This document shows, one piece after another, positions 26,805 through 35,144 of a DNA stretch of 64,000 nt. How positions within the stretch are numbered: position 1 is the first letter of the stretch; each line of letters starts with the position of its first letter. Under the pieces are notes generated by a model. The model was not told where the DNA came from. It made no database searches and worked only from the letters and a program-made list of their open reading frames with translations. Position numbers and translations under genes: made by a program. Source of the DNA: Henriciella litoralis (GTDB taxonomy: Bacteria; Pseudomonadota; Alphaproteobacteria; Caulobacterales; Hyphomonadaceae); NCBI RefSeq assembly GCF_002088935.1, contig NZ_NCSS01000004.1:248001-312000 (forward strand), read 5' to 3'.

Positions 26805-27350
26805 ATGCCCACTGCACTGATCCATGCCTTGGGTTTAACAACACTGATGACCGTAGTCAGCGTGGTTCCGTTCGCGCTTCCAGCCAACGCCGAAGCGGCG
26901 GAAATTTGCGCGTCATCAGCAACTTATGAATTCGGCGGCGACATTTCACTTACAACGCGGACTGTTCCTGGCACGACACAGACAGATAACTGCTTTGACA
27001 CTTCCATGTTGACGGAAATTTTTCATGATGGACATCTCGTTCATGCCTCGGCCACTCGGCTCGTTGATCTTGTTGTTCACGGAGACGACGTAGCCCCGGA
27101 CAATATCGGCAACTTTTTATCCGATCGGGCACCAAAACCATTCGTATTCAACGCTGAAGACGTACCGGAATGGATGCCGGACGAAGCAATGCATGTCGCG
27201 CACAATGTGACAACAGGATGGTCTGAAGAGGCCTACCGCTTTATCCGGCAATCCGACACGGACTTGCTCTGTTACTGGACTGGCTATGAAGATTTCGAAT
27301 GCGTCCAGATGTCCGGCGATTTCCCAGTGATTATGCACGGCGGGTCCTGA
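26805..27350 (+). CDS. Secreted protein of unknown function
   Basis: The 181-residue protein has a signal peptide ending about ALPANAEAAE. The mature part is about 150 residues with Cys in EICASSATY, DNCFDTS, LLCYWTGY and FECVQMS, enough for two disulphides. No family was recognised. Codon use is less GC-biased than its neighbours. The upstream region from the shared CCGCTAAACC to the first codons (ATGCCCACnGC) resembles that of polA, the next gene. Confidence 0.65.
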   Translation: MPTALIHALGLTTLMTVVSVVPFALPANAEAAEICASSATYEFGGDISLTTRTVPGTTQTDNCFDTSMLTEIFHDGHLVHASATRLVDLVVHGDDVAPDNIGNFLSDRAPKPFVFNAEDVPEWMPDEAMHVAHNVTTGWSEEAYRFIRQSDTDLLCYWTGYEDFECVQMSGDFPVIMHGGS

Positions 27351-27409
27351 CACCCCTACCGCTTCCTGCGATGTGCCGCTAAACCCGCAGCTACAGGAAG
27401 GATTCTCCC

Positions 27410-30202
27410 ATGCCCACAGCGCCGATCAATGAAGACAGCCATCTCTACCTCATAGATGCGAGCGCCTACATCTTCCGCGCCTTCCATGCTCTGCCGCCGC
27501 TGAGCCGCGCCTCTGACGGCCTGCCTGTCGGCGCAGTCGCGGGCTTCTGCAACATGCTCTGGAAGCTGCTGGAAGAGCTGAAAGGCGACGACCGGCCGAC
27601 CCATTTTGCCTGCGTGTTCGACAAGGGCAGCTACACCTTCCGCAATGATCTCTACCCCGATTACAAAGCCAACCGGGACGAGCCGCCAGAGGACCTGCGC
27701 CCGCAATTCCCGCTGGTGCGCGAAGCCTCCATCGCCTTTGCCTGCCACGCGCTCGAGCTGGAAGGCTATGAAGCCGACGATCTGATCGCGACCTATGCCC
27801 GCCAGGCCGAAGCCAAGGGCGCGCGCGTCACCATCGTCTCGTCAGATAAAGACCTGATGCAGCTCGTCACAGACAAGATCGTCATGCTCGACACGATGAA
27901 GAACAAGACCATCGACCGCGACGGCGTCTTCGAGAAATTCGGCGTCACGCCAGAACAGGTCGTCGATGTTCAGTCGCTCGCGGGCGACAGCACCGACAAC
28001 GTCCCCGGCGCCCCCGGCATCGGCGTGAAGACCGCCGCCACTCTGCTCGCCGAATACAACACCGTCGAGGAACTGCTCGAGCGCGCCGAGGAGATCAAAC
28101 AGCCCAAGCGCCGCCAGACCTTGATCGACTTTGCAGATCAGGTCCGCATCTCCAAAAAGCTCGTCACCCTCGAAGACAAGGTGCCCGTCGAAGTCCCGCT
28201 GGAAGACCTCGCCGTCTGCGACCCGGACCCGGAAACGCTGATCGAATTCCTTGAGCGGATGGAGTTTCGCACCATCACCCGCCGTGTGCGCGAAACCTTC
28301 GAAGCCGAAGGCGTCATCGAAGAACCAAGCCAGAGCGAGATCGGCTTCGACCGCGAGTCTTACGTCTGCATCCGCGACTTCAAGACCCTCGAAGACTGGA
28401 TCGCCCGCGCCCACACTGCCGGCGTCATCGGCCTCGACACAGAGACAGACAGCCTCGACTGCCAGACCTGTAAGCTCGTCGGCATCTCGCTCGCCGTCGC
28501 GCCCAATGAGGCCGCCTACATCCCGCTCGCCCATATCGACCCGGACCATTCGGGCGGCGACGACATGTTCGACGCAGACCCGCCCCGCCAGATACGCCAG
28601 GAAGATGCGCTGAAAGCGCTAAAACCCCTACTCGAAAATCCGGCGGTGCTGAAAGTCGGCCAGAACTTCAAATATGACCTCACCGTCCTTGCCCGCCACG
28701 GCATCGACGTGACCCCCGTCGACGATACGATGCTGCTCTCCTTTGCCCTCCATGCCGGCATGCACGGCCACGGCATGGATGAGCTCTCAGAGCGCTACTT
28801 CCACCACACGCCCGTCCCCTTCAAGGAGGTGTGCGGCTCCGGGCAGAAGCAGATCACCTTTGACCGCGTCCCGCTCGACAAGGCGACCGAATACGCCGCC
28901 GAGGATGCCGACGTCACACTCCGCCTCTGGCAGATCTTCAAGCCGCGCCTGCATACCGAAAAAGTCACCACCGTCTATGAGACGCTCGACCGCCCGCTGA
29001 TCCCGGTCCTCGCCGAAATGGAAAGCCACGGCATCAAGGTCGACCGCGACTTCCTCTCCCGCCTTTCAGCTGACTTCCAACAGCGCATGGCCGGCCTCGA
29101 AGATGACGCCTACAAGGCCGCGGGCACCGAATTCAACATGGGCTCGCCCAAACAGCTCGGCGAAATCCTCTTCGGTGAGATGGGCCTGCCCGGCGGCAAG
29201 AAAACCAAATCCGGCCAATGGTCGACCGATGCGAGCCAGCTCGAAACGCTCGCCGCGCAAGGCCATGAGCTGCCCCAGATCATCCTCGACTGGCGCACCC
29301 TCTCAAAGCTCCGCTCGACCTATACCGAAGCCCTGCAGGACGCGATCAATCCGAATACCGGCCGCGTCCACACCTCCTATTCCATGGCCGGCGCACAGAC
29401 CGGCCGTCTCTCATCAACCGACCCGAACCTGCAGAATATCCCGATCCGCACCGAGGAAGGCCGCAAGATCCGCGAAGCCTTCATCGCCAAGGAAGGCAAT
29501 GTCCTGATCAGCGCGGACTACAGCCAGATTGAGCTTCGCCTCCTCGCCCATATCGCCAATATCGACGCGCTGAAAAACGCCTTCAATGAAGGCCTCGACA
29601 TCCACGCGATGACGGCGTCCGAAATGTTCGACACGCCCATCGAAGGCATGGACCCGATGGTCCGCCGCAAGGCAAAGGCGATCAATTTCGGCATCATCTA
29701 CGGCATCTCCGCCTTCGGTCTCGCCAACCAGCTCGGCATCCAGCGCGGCGAAGCCTCGGACTATATCAACGCCTATTTTGAGAAATTCCCCGGCATCCGC
29801 AAATACATGGATGAGACCAAGGAATTTGCGAAAGAACACCTCTATGTCGAGACAGCCTTCGGCCGCAAACTCCACCTGAAGGAAATGGGCTCAAAGAACG
29901 GCGCCCAGCGCGCCTTCGCCGAGCGCCAGGCCATCAACGCCCCGATCCAGGGCTCGGCGGCCGACATCATCAAGCGCGCCATGATCGCCATGCCGGGCGC
30001 GCTCGCGAAGAAGAAACTCGACGCAAAAATGCTCCTCCAGGTCCACGACGAACTCGTCTTCGAAGTCCCCGAAGCCCAAGCCGAAGACACCATCGCCGTC
30101 GTCCGCAAGACCATGGAAAAAGCCCACCTCCCGGCGCTGGATCTGTCCGTCCCGCTAGACGTGGATGCGAATGCGGCAAAGACTTGGGCTGAGGCGCACT
30201 AA
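27410..30202 (+). CDS. polA: DNA polymerase I
   Basis: The 930-residue protein has all three domains. The 5'-3' exonuclease (about 1-290) contains DASAYIFRAFHALPP and VSSDKDLMQLV. The 3'-5' proofreading domain (about 330-530) keeps the carboxylates: DTETD, NFKYDL, DTMLLSFAL and YAAEDADVT. The polymerase domain has motif A DYSQIELRLLAHIA, motif B RRKAKAINFGIIYGIS and motif C LLQVHDELVFEVP. It acts in Okazaki fragment maturation and repair. The start ATG at 27410 has AAGGA 7 bases upstream. Proofreading appears intact, unlike in some bacterial Pol I proteins. Confidence 0.98.
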   Translation: MPTAPINEDSHLYLIDASAYIFRAFHALPPLSRASDGLPVGAVAGFCNMLWKLLEELKGDDRPTHFACVFDKGSYTFRNDLYPDYKANRDEPPEDLRPQFPLVREASIAFACHALELEGYEADDLIATYARQAEAKGARVTIVSSDKDLMQLVTDKIVMLDTMKNKTIDRDGVFEKFGVTPEQVVDVQSLAGDSTDNVPGAPGIGVKTAATLLAEYNTVEELLERAEEIKQPKRRQTLIDFADQVRISKKLVTLEDKVPVEVPLEDLAVCDPDPETLIEFLERMEFRTITRRVRETFEAEGVIEEPSQSEIGFDRESYVCIRDFKTLEDWIARAHTAGVIGLDTETDSLDCQTCKLVGISLAVAPNEAAYIPLAHIDPDHSGGDDMFDADPPRQIRQEDALKALKPLLENPAVLKVGQNFKYDLTVLARHGIDVTPVDDTMLLSFALHAGMHGHGMDELSERYFHHTPVPFKEVCGSGQKQITFDRVPLDKATEYAAEDADVTLRLWQIFKPRLHTEKVTTVYETLDRPLIPVLAEMESHGIKVDRDFLSRLSADFQQRMAGLEDDAYKAAGTEFNMGSPKQLGEILFGEMGLPGGKKTKSGQWSTDASQLETLAAQGHELPQIILDWRTLSKLRSTYTEALQDAINPNTGRVHTSYSMAGAQTGRLSSTDPNLQNIPIRTEEGRKIREAFIAKEGNVLISADYSQIELRLLAHIANIDALKNAFNEGLDIHAMTASEMFDTPIEGMDPMVRRKAKAINFGIIYGISAFGLANQLGIQRGEASDYINAYFEKFPGIRKYMDETKEFAKEHLYVETAFGRKLHLKEMGSKNGAQRAFAERQAINAPIQGSAADIIKRAMIAMPGALAKKKLDAKMLLQVHDELVFEVPEAQAEDTIAVVRKTMEKAHLPALDLSVPLDVDANAAKTWAEAH

Positions 30203-30224
30203 CCCCCCTCCCCCAACCCGCTCA

Positions 30225-30242
30225 TCCCCGCGAAGGCGGGGA
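30225..30242. repeat. Short palindromic repeat (TCCCCGC-GGCGGGGA type)
   Basis: A stem of CCCCGC and GCGGGG follows polA. The same element, including the following ACCTCAG and ATTGGA, recurs at 38110-38127, and shorter versions occur at 37710, 37823 and 37878. It could act as a weak terminator for polA. Confidence 0.7.
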
Positions 30243-30342
30243 CCTCAGACAATTGGATCGCAATCTTAGATACTCCACTTGACGTAGACACCAGCCCCGC
30301 CAAAAACTGCGCAAGGGCGCATCAGCGGTCCGGGGGCGTTCA

Positions 30343-31863
30343 ATGGATCCATTCAGCATCTTTCAGGTTCTGATCGAGGTGTTCGGCCGCAATCTGGCGA
30401 TCCCGATTGGCGCTGTTTTGCTAACGCTCGTTCTGGTTTGGCTTTACTATTTCTGGATTCACTTCCAGCCCGGCCCGTCTTATGAAGCAGACAATGCGCA
30501 AGCAGCGCTACAGCGGTCCCGTTACAGAACTTGGCGAGAAAACTTCCTCCAGAAAGGCTGGTTCCCGCGCCGCCTTTATGATCGCATGCTGACCGGCGCG
30601 TTAGACAGTTTGGATTCCTTCTTCGGTGACCCGGGTCCGGAACAGCCAGCCTTAAGGCGATACCTGCACTGGGCCGCACTGGATCGGTGCCTGTTGATTG
30701 CTCTTTTATATCCAGTCCTCACGCTTCTGGTCATCTGGCATTTGACCGGAATTGTTGGTCCCGCCGGAGCCGCTCTGGATATTCCCCCTGACCTTAGCGC
30801 TCAGCAAAGGCTTGCAAGTGGCATCTCTTTGACTATTCTGCTGGCAAGCGCTCTTTGGGCCTTGAGTCCGCCGCTTGTTCATCAAACTTTCAAATGGAGT
30901 TTGGTACGCTTCGCGACATTCGCAGTCGCAAGCGCAGTTGCAGGCGCAGTTGCAGTCGCCGTCACAGGCGCAGTCGCACTCGCAGGCGCAGTTGCAGGCG
31001 CATTCGCAGTTGCAGGCGCAGTCGCAGGCGCAGGCGCATTCGCAGTCGCACTCGCAGTCGCAGGCGCAGTCGTAAGCGCAGTCGGCATCACAGGCGCATT
31101 CGTAGTCCTAGTGGCGATTAATAGCGATAGTTTATCCAGACGACGGCTAAGCGTTCTGACCATCGTCATCACTGCCCATCTAGCAGGGTTTTGTATCATT
31201 GTTCGCTTCGGTAACGTATCCGCTTCAAACTGGGTCTTGCTCGTCTTTCTCGGCGCTCTGCCTTTACTCAATGCCGTGTTTGACTGGCTGTCGATTAGCG
31301 CGACACGCTACTTGCTGAGAAGAGGTCAAGAGCCCGGTGGACCGGGTCCGTTCGCGATGGCCGCCCTTGATCTCGTCCTCGCAACTACGCTTCTCTTCCT
31401 CCTCATGCTTGTGACGATTTCGTATATCGGCCTTCTCAATCATCTGTCGCTGGCGGGGGGCGGACAGCCCGCGCTCCAATTGCGCCCGCTGCTGGCTGAA
31501 CTTCGAAGCGACAATCCCGGGCCACAGGTCTGGTGGATTTACGTGACTGTCTTCACGACCTTTGTGCCATCGCTCGTCAATCTCACGCTCGGCTGGCTTG
31601 CCGCCATTCGCGGCATTCCTGCCCTGCGCAGGCTGGCCATGCAGCACTTCCTCCCGGAGGACCCGGCCCAACTGGATGTGTTGAACCGCTTCTGGGCCAG
31701 CACAATTCTGGCGATCCAGTTGTTGGTCGCCATTCTTGGTGCCTTAGCCGTTTGCTTGGCGCTGATTTCGCTTTCGCTCTATGGCTTGTCCTTCATCGGG
31801 GCCAACCTGCTCGACGTCGCTGACTGGATTATCGGATATCTAGAGCCGTCAAAATCTCCGTAG
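30343..31863 (+). CDS. Membrane protein with a repeat-encoded Ala-Val/Ala-Gly tract
   Basis: The 506-residue protein has hydrophobic segments at about 20-38, 118-142, 165-185, 193-255, 268-285, 295-312, 345-370, 395-425 and 452-480. Residues about 193-255 are a low-complexity Ala/Val/Gly tract such as AVAGAVAVAVTGAVALAGAV, long enough to cross the membrane two or three times. Alanine there is nearly always GCA, whereas the rest of the window uses GCC and GCG, so the tract comes from DNA repeat expansion. The soluble loop after helix 1 (RSRYRTWRENFLQKGWFPRR) is basic. No family was recognised. Confidence 0.75.
   Translation: MDPFSIFQVLIEVFGRNLAIPIGAVLLTLVLVWLYYFWIHFQPGPSYEADNAQAALQRSRYRTWRENFLQKGWFPRRLYDRMLTGALDSLDSFFGDPGPEQPALRRYLHWAALDRCLLIALLYPVLTLLVIWHLTGIVGPAGAALDIPPDLSAQQRLASGISLTILLASALWALSPPLVHQTFKWSLVRFATFAVASAVAGAVAVAVTGAVALAGAVAGAFAVAGAVAGAGAFAVALAVAGAVVSAVGITGAFVVLVAINSDSLSRRRLSVLTIVITAHLAGFCIIVRFGNVSASNWVLLVFLGALPLLNAVFDWLSISATRYLLRRGQEPGGPGPFAMAALDLVLATTLLFLLMLVTISYIGLLNHLSLAGGGQPALQLRPLLAELRSDNPGPQVWWIYVTVFTTFVPSLVNLTLGWLAAIRGIPALRRLAMQHFLPEDPAQLDVLNRFWASTILAIQLLVAILGALAVCLALISLSLYGLSFIGANLLDVADWIIGYLEPSKSP
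30920..31110 (+). repeat. Coding GCAGTY/GCAGGC hexamer repeat tract
   Basis: About 190 bases consist of imperfect six-base units of the form GCAGTC, GCAGTT, GCAGGC and GCATTC. They are in frame with the membrane protein and give alternating Ala-Val and Ala-Gly. All three forward frames stay open across most of the tract, as expected for a six-base period. Confidence 0.85.
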
Positions 31864-32058
31864 TCTTACTTTTTCAATGCCGAATGGCAGACCCTGCCAT
31901 TCGGCAACAGCCAGCCTCGGCCCGGCCTGTTTCAGGCGGTCAAGGCTGCCGAAGGCACCGCGAAGCGGCGTGGCCTTGAGGGCCTGAAACAGGCTGGGCA
32001 CTTACACCCACGGCCACAAGTGCCGTTCCCTTACCTGACCGTGCCCCCCCTCCCCACC

Positions 32059-32083
32059 TCATCCTGAGCTTGTCGAAGGATGA
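32059..32083. repeat. Palindromic repeat, TCATCCTGAGC...GTCGAAGGATGA family
   Basis: This is a 25-base element with terminal TCATCCT and AGGATGA arms. Sister copies lie at 32171-32196 (inverted orientation), 37751-37775, 37920-37944 and 38031-38056 (inverted), differing at one to three positions. Such elements are common between genes in alphaproteobacteria. Confidence 0.85.
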
Positions 32084-32170
32084 AGCGGGTTGCGAGACCG
32101 GCCAAATCGGAACCACGCCCCCAAGCCGTCCACCCCGAAAAAGCCTCCTGAACATCAGCGCCCGGATGCC

Positions 32171-32196
32171 CATCCTTCGACAGGCTCAGGATGAGG
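32171..32196. repeat. Palindromic repeat, inverted copy of the 32059 element
   Basis: CATCCTTCGACAGGCTCAGG and the following ATGAGG form the reverse-oriented copy, 88 bases from the first. Together they bracket a segment that could fold into a larger hairpin. Confidence 0.85.
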
Positions 32197-32234
32197 TCGC
32201 AGAAGGAGTTGAGGTCAGGCAGGGCACGGCCTTC

Positions 32235-32258
32235 CCCTCTCCCGGCTGCGGGAGAGGG
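32235..32258. repeat. Palindromic repeat, CCCTCTCCCGGC / GCGGGAGAGGG family
   Basis: A near-perfect stem formed by CCCTCTCCCG and CGGGAGAGGG. A related copy at 32372-32397 is in the opposite orientation. Confidence 0.8.
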
Positions 32259-32371
32259 TGCGGAGGAAGAAGCATCGCACTGCGATGCGCCGGAGCACGG
32301 GTGAGGGCGCCCACGGTGCTGCCGCACGCCAAGCTCGCGTGTGATGCTCCCCTTGCAGCCCTCATCCCCGG

Positions 32372-32397
32372 CCCTTCTCCCGCAGCCGGGAGAAGGG
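32372..32397. repeat. Palindromic repeat, CCCTTCTCCCGC / GGGAGAAGGG family
   Basis: A 10-base stem CCCTTCTCCC with GGGAGAAGGG around GCAGCC. It is preceded by CCCTCATCCCCGG, which belongs to the same repeat unit. Confidence 0.8.
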
Positions 32398-32598
32398 GGC
32401 GATAAATTGCCCCCATTGCATTCCCCCGCCCTGCGCGCGTACGCGAACACGACCAAGAGGGGCGCTGAGGCGCCCCAGGCAGGTTTGGACCGGGTGCTCG
32501 AACTCAAACAAGTTGACGAAGACTCTGTCCTCGCTGAAGATCAAATCCTGCACCAAAAACATGTGGTCGCGTTTCAATAAAAATCATTTGAGATCAAG

Positions 32599-33492
32599 AT
32601 GAAATATAATATTTCCTCAATTTTCATAATACTTATAATTTCAATATTTGCCCCTAACGGCCACGCGCAGTCTTCGCGTGATATTCGCGCGTGCCCCACG
32701 GGCGACTTGCTCAAAAAAGTGATAGAAACATCCGGAAAATACCAAGATGACACTTTCAGTGCTTACGGCGTTCTGTTCTGGAATGAGGTGGGACCGTCTG
32801 TCTTCAGCAAAGATGATGTTTACAAATTTGCGATCAGCCAATGCACAAATACCCTGAGCGACTCCGGTTGCAACAAATTGGACATGGAGACGCCCGAATT
32901 TGCTGACTGGCGCGCCTATTGGGATGCGAACCTGAACCACCAGATTTACGGCGCAGCAAAACCAGATGCCAATACACCCGGGATGATCCATCCCCCGTCA
33001 GCATTGCTCGATTGGGCGCAGACAACGCTGGACTGCTCAGTTACCGGAGGTCAGATGAACGTGGCTGGCGCCGTCGGCAACCAACCGCCTTCAAATGCCA
33101 TCCCCGATCAAGACGAGCCATTTGAGGTGCATTATGCCGAACTGGAACGCCTCACACATTTGACGGCGATCTATACACAGGCATGCTGGACGTTGATCAA
33201 AGAGCTTGAGCCCGATGGCGGCAAGAGCGCTGGCGAACTGGCGGAACGCTGGTATCGAATGCAGAGAGCGTCAATTGGAACCAAATATGACGGGTGCGAC
33301 TCGGTCCCTGAAAGTCTCGAGCGACAGATCATGGCCGACATTGCGGCCTCTGCCAGTCAGCGAATGCCTGTAGAGACCCAGACCAGATCAGATCCTGATT
33401 GGTGCGACAGCACCTGCCAGCGGGAAAGGACAATCCAGGAAAACCGGCAACGGTCCTGCTATGTAAGCAATGGACGCCGGATTTGTTATTAA
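32599..33492 (+). CDS. Secreted cysteine-containing protein, AT-rich 5' end, unknown function
   Basis: The 297-residue precursor has signal peptide MKYNISSIFIILIISIFAPN followed by GHAQ. The mature part has several Cys (RACPTG, SQCTNT, SGCNK, LDCSV, QACWT, DGCDS, DWCDSTCQRE, SCYVSNGRRICY), so it is probably disulphide-bonded in the periplasm. The first 50 bases are unusually AT-rich for this genome, and codon use is less biased, which suggests relatively recent acquisition. It directly follows a repeat cluster. No family was recognised. The ribosome binding site is weak. Confidence 0.7.
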   Translation: MKYNISSIFIILIISIFAPNGHAQSSRDIRACPTGDLLKKVIETSGKYQDDTFSAYGVLFWNEVGPSVFSKDDVYKFAISQCTNTLSDSGCNKLDMETPEFADWRAYWDANLNHQIYGAAKPDANTPGMIHPPSALLDWAQTTLDCSVTGGQMNVAGAVGNQPPSNAIPDQDEPFEVHYAELERLTHLTAIYTQACWTLIKELEPDGGKSAGELAERWYRMQRASIGTKYDGCDSVPESLERQIMADIAASASQRMPVETQTRSDPDWCDSTCQRERTIQENRQRSCYVSNGRRICY

Positions 33493-33507
33493 GCGATTTG
33501 AGACGCC

Positions 33508-33924
33508 TCACCCCTCCTCGGGCACCTGCACGGTCTCGAGATAGGCGAGCAGCGCATCGATCTGCTCAGGCTCGAAATCCCATTGGGGCATGCGTGGGTG
33601 GGCGACCATGATGCCCTCGGCGAACGCTTCGGCCAGCATCTCGACCGGATAGTCCCATGATATCTGCCTGAACGGTATCGCTTCTGGATACGGGCTGTCG
33701 CCGGTCAGGCCAATCGCATGACATCCCGAGCAGAGCGTTTCAGCCATCGCCTGCCCCTGGCCGACAAGCTCGTTCGCGGGCGCTGGCAGGGCAGCGTCTT
33801 CGATCTCCTGCGCGGCCACTTCAGACGCGGCAGGCGGCGGCGCCATCGCATCATCCGTCCCGCAGGCTGTCACCGCCGCGAGGCCAAGCGTCAGCAAAAT
33901 CATCGGCCGCCAGCTTATCATCAT
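33508..33924 (-). CDS. Class I c-type cytochrome, lipoprotein
   Basis: The 138-residue precursor has an N-terminal signal with lipobox VTACG (about residue 21). A single cytochrome c domain follows, with haem motif CSGCHAIG near residue 66. The likely distal methionine is in HPRMPQWDF, followed by the C-terminal helix QIDALLAYLETVQ. It would carry electrons at a periplasm-facing membrane. It starts at ATG 33924 with AAGGA upstream. The partner is unknown; it is convergent with the secreted cysteine-containing protein. Confidence 0.88.
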   Translation of the reverse strand: MMISWRPMILLTLGLAAVTACGTDDAMAPPPAASEVAAQEIEDAALPAPANELVGQGQAMAETLCSGCHAIGLTGDSPYPEAIPFRQISWDYPVEMLAEAFAEGIMVAHPRMPQWDFEPEQIDALLAYLETVQVPEEG

Positions 33925-34238
33925 GCGCTCATCCTTCGGTCTTCCTCAGTCCCCCATATCATGTTTGCCGCGCGCATCCATCACCATCCGGGATGATACC
34001 GACTTGACCCCTGTCCCTTCTGCGCCAGACCAGACAACATGCGGACGGTGCACCGCCGCGCCCATTGCATTCCGCCCTCCCGCGCACGATATCTGTTCCA
34101 CGCCTTTTGCGGCTCACGTCACACCAAAAACCCGCAAAGCCATTCCGGCGCTGTCCCTGCCTGAGCGCGCATGCCGTGCGCCGGCCAACAGGGGCAATCC
34201 GCATCGCTGGCCGCGGTGTAAGAGAAGTGACCTTCCCC
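33925..34238. other. Intergenic region without a recognised gene
   Basis: The 314 bases between the cytochrome and the small basic protein gene contain no frame with both a ribosome binding site and a plausible product, and no repeat of the families seen elsewhere. Promoters for both flanking genes must lie here. Confidence 0.45.
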
Positions 34239-34364
34239 ATGTCGAAACAACAAAAATCGAACCGCGAAGTCCGCAAGCCGAAAAAAGAAAAAGTGAAGAC
34301 GAACGCCTCCAACCCGTCGCTCAAGACCGGCGTCAGCAACGTCTTCGACCAGCGCAAGAAATAG
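34239..34364 (+). CDS. Small basic protein, 41 residues
   Basis: The frame starts MSKQQKSNREVRKPKKEKVK and ends with NVFDQRKK. It is strongly basic and lysine-rich, without hydrophobic segments. The composition suggests binding to RNA, DNA or ribosomes. Very similar small proteins occur in other alphaproteobacteria as far as I recall, but no function is known to me. The ribosome binding site is weak (AGAGAAG). The longer in-frame ATG at 34065 would add an unlikely arginine/proline-rich lead. Confidence 0.65.
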   Translation: MSKQQKSNREVRKPKKEKVKTNASNPSLKTGVSNVFDQRKK

Positions 34365-34530
34365 ACCGGCCCGGCTGCACAGCCGAGCCACCCCTGCCTG
34401 ATGCGACCATGCCGACAGGCGTTGGCATGGCGCGCTCAGCCTCTCGCGCTGCCCCCCCTCCAGCGCCCGGCGACCATCCCCAAAAATCCAGCTCACCGCC
34501 CGTCCCGGCCCCAGCCTGAAAATATGCCGC

Positions 34531-34560
34531 TTGACATTGTGCAAATATTTGCGCAAATCT
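34531..34560 (+). promoter_or_regulatory. Promoter with operator-like palindrome for the MarR gene
   Basis: TTGACA (34531-34536) is a consensus -35 element. The near-perfect palindrome TGTGCAAATATTTGCGCA (34538-34555, one mismatched pair) fills the space up to the expected -10 region. A regulator bound there would block RNA polymerase, a common arrangement for self-regulated MarR genes. Confidence 0.6.
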
Positions 34561-34586
34561 TTTCGCATATCAGATAGGGTCGATTT

Positions 34587-35081
34587 ATGACTGAGCTACG
34601 AAGCCCCCAGTTTGGCGCCATCCTCTACCGCGCCACCGAGCTGATCAGCGCGCAGGGCGCCGAGGTTTTTGATCGCCTCGGCATCAGCCTCCACGCCAAC
34701 AAGATCTCGATCGTCCTCGCCATCAATGCGAAGGGCGCGATGTCCTCGACAGAGATCTCTCGGCATATCGGCATTTCGCGCCAGCTCATCGAAAGCCGCC
34801 TGAAAGGCAGCGTCGATGACGGCTTCTTCAGCCAGCGCCCTGACCCGAATGACAGTCGCAAGAAAATCTACGACATCGCCGACGCTTTCAAAGCCGAGGC
34901 TGACCGAATCGTCTCGATCATGAAAGACTTTGAAGAGGTCTACGCTGAACTCTGGGAAGAGATTGGTGTCGATCTGGAAGAGGGCGTCAAAATGATGGAA
35001 AAAGCGCTCTCGCGCACGTCCCTGGAACACAGGCTGTGCCGCGCCTTTCCCGAATATTCCGGCCAGATGACGTCTGACTAG
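34587..35081 (+). CDS. MarR family transcriptional regulator
   Basis: The 164-residue winged-helix protein has the dimerisation helices at its ends and a central DNA-binding region. AMSSTEISRHIGISRQLIES is the helix-turn-helix and GFFSQRPDPNDSRKKIYDI is the wing with the family's D-x-R pattern. MarR proteins bind palindromes as dimers and usually repress nearby genes until a small ligand binds. The palindrome at 34538-34555 upstream makes self-regulation likely. The next gene, an S41 peptidase 63 bases downstream on the same strand, is the most likely additional target. The ligand is unknown. Confidence 0.9.
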   Translation: MTELRSPQFGAILYRATELISAQGAEVFDRLGISLHANKISIVLAINAKGAMSSTEISRHIGISRQLIESRLKGSVDDGFFSQRPDPNDSRKKIYDIADAFKAEADRIVSIMKDFEEVYAELWEEIGVDLEEGVKMMEKALSRTSLEHRLCRAFPEYSGQMTSD

Positions 35082-35144
35082 CCGGCCTGCCCACCCCCAA
35101 AATCCAATCCCCCTGCCCTTGCCTCTCGTTCAGGAGACTTGCCC

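Larger units (their letters stand above)
31864..32598. other. Intergenic repeat cluster without a recognised gene
   Basis: This 735-base gap holds two copies each of two palindromic repeat families (listed separately). A mirrored segment around 31895-32000 has CTGTTTCAGGC and GCCTGAAACAG arms. The part from about 32440 to 32580 carries open frames on both strands without a convincing start or known family. No gene is called here. Confidence 0.6.

Noticed and set aside
30920..31110. CRISPR-like or tandem repeat array
   Set aside because: Units are six bases, in frame and imperfect, with no unique spacers; it is a coding repeat.
32341..32580. Open frames on both strands in the 3' part of the repeat cluster
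   Set aside because: They run through palindromic repeats, lack ribosome binding sites and match no family I know; the end of the plus frame might be a gene remnant but cannot be supported.
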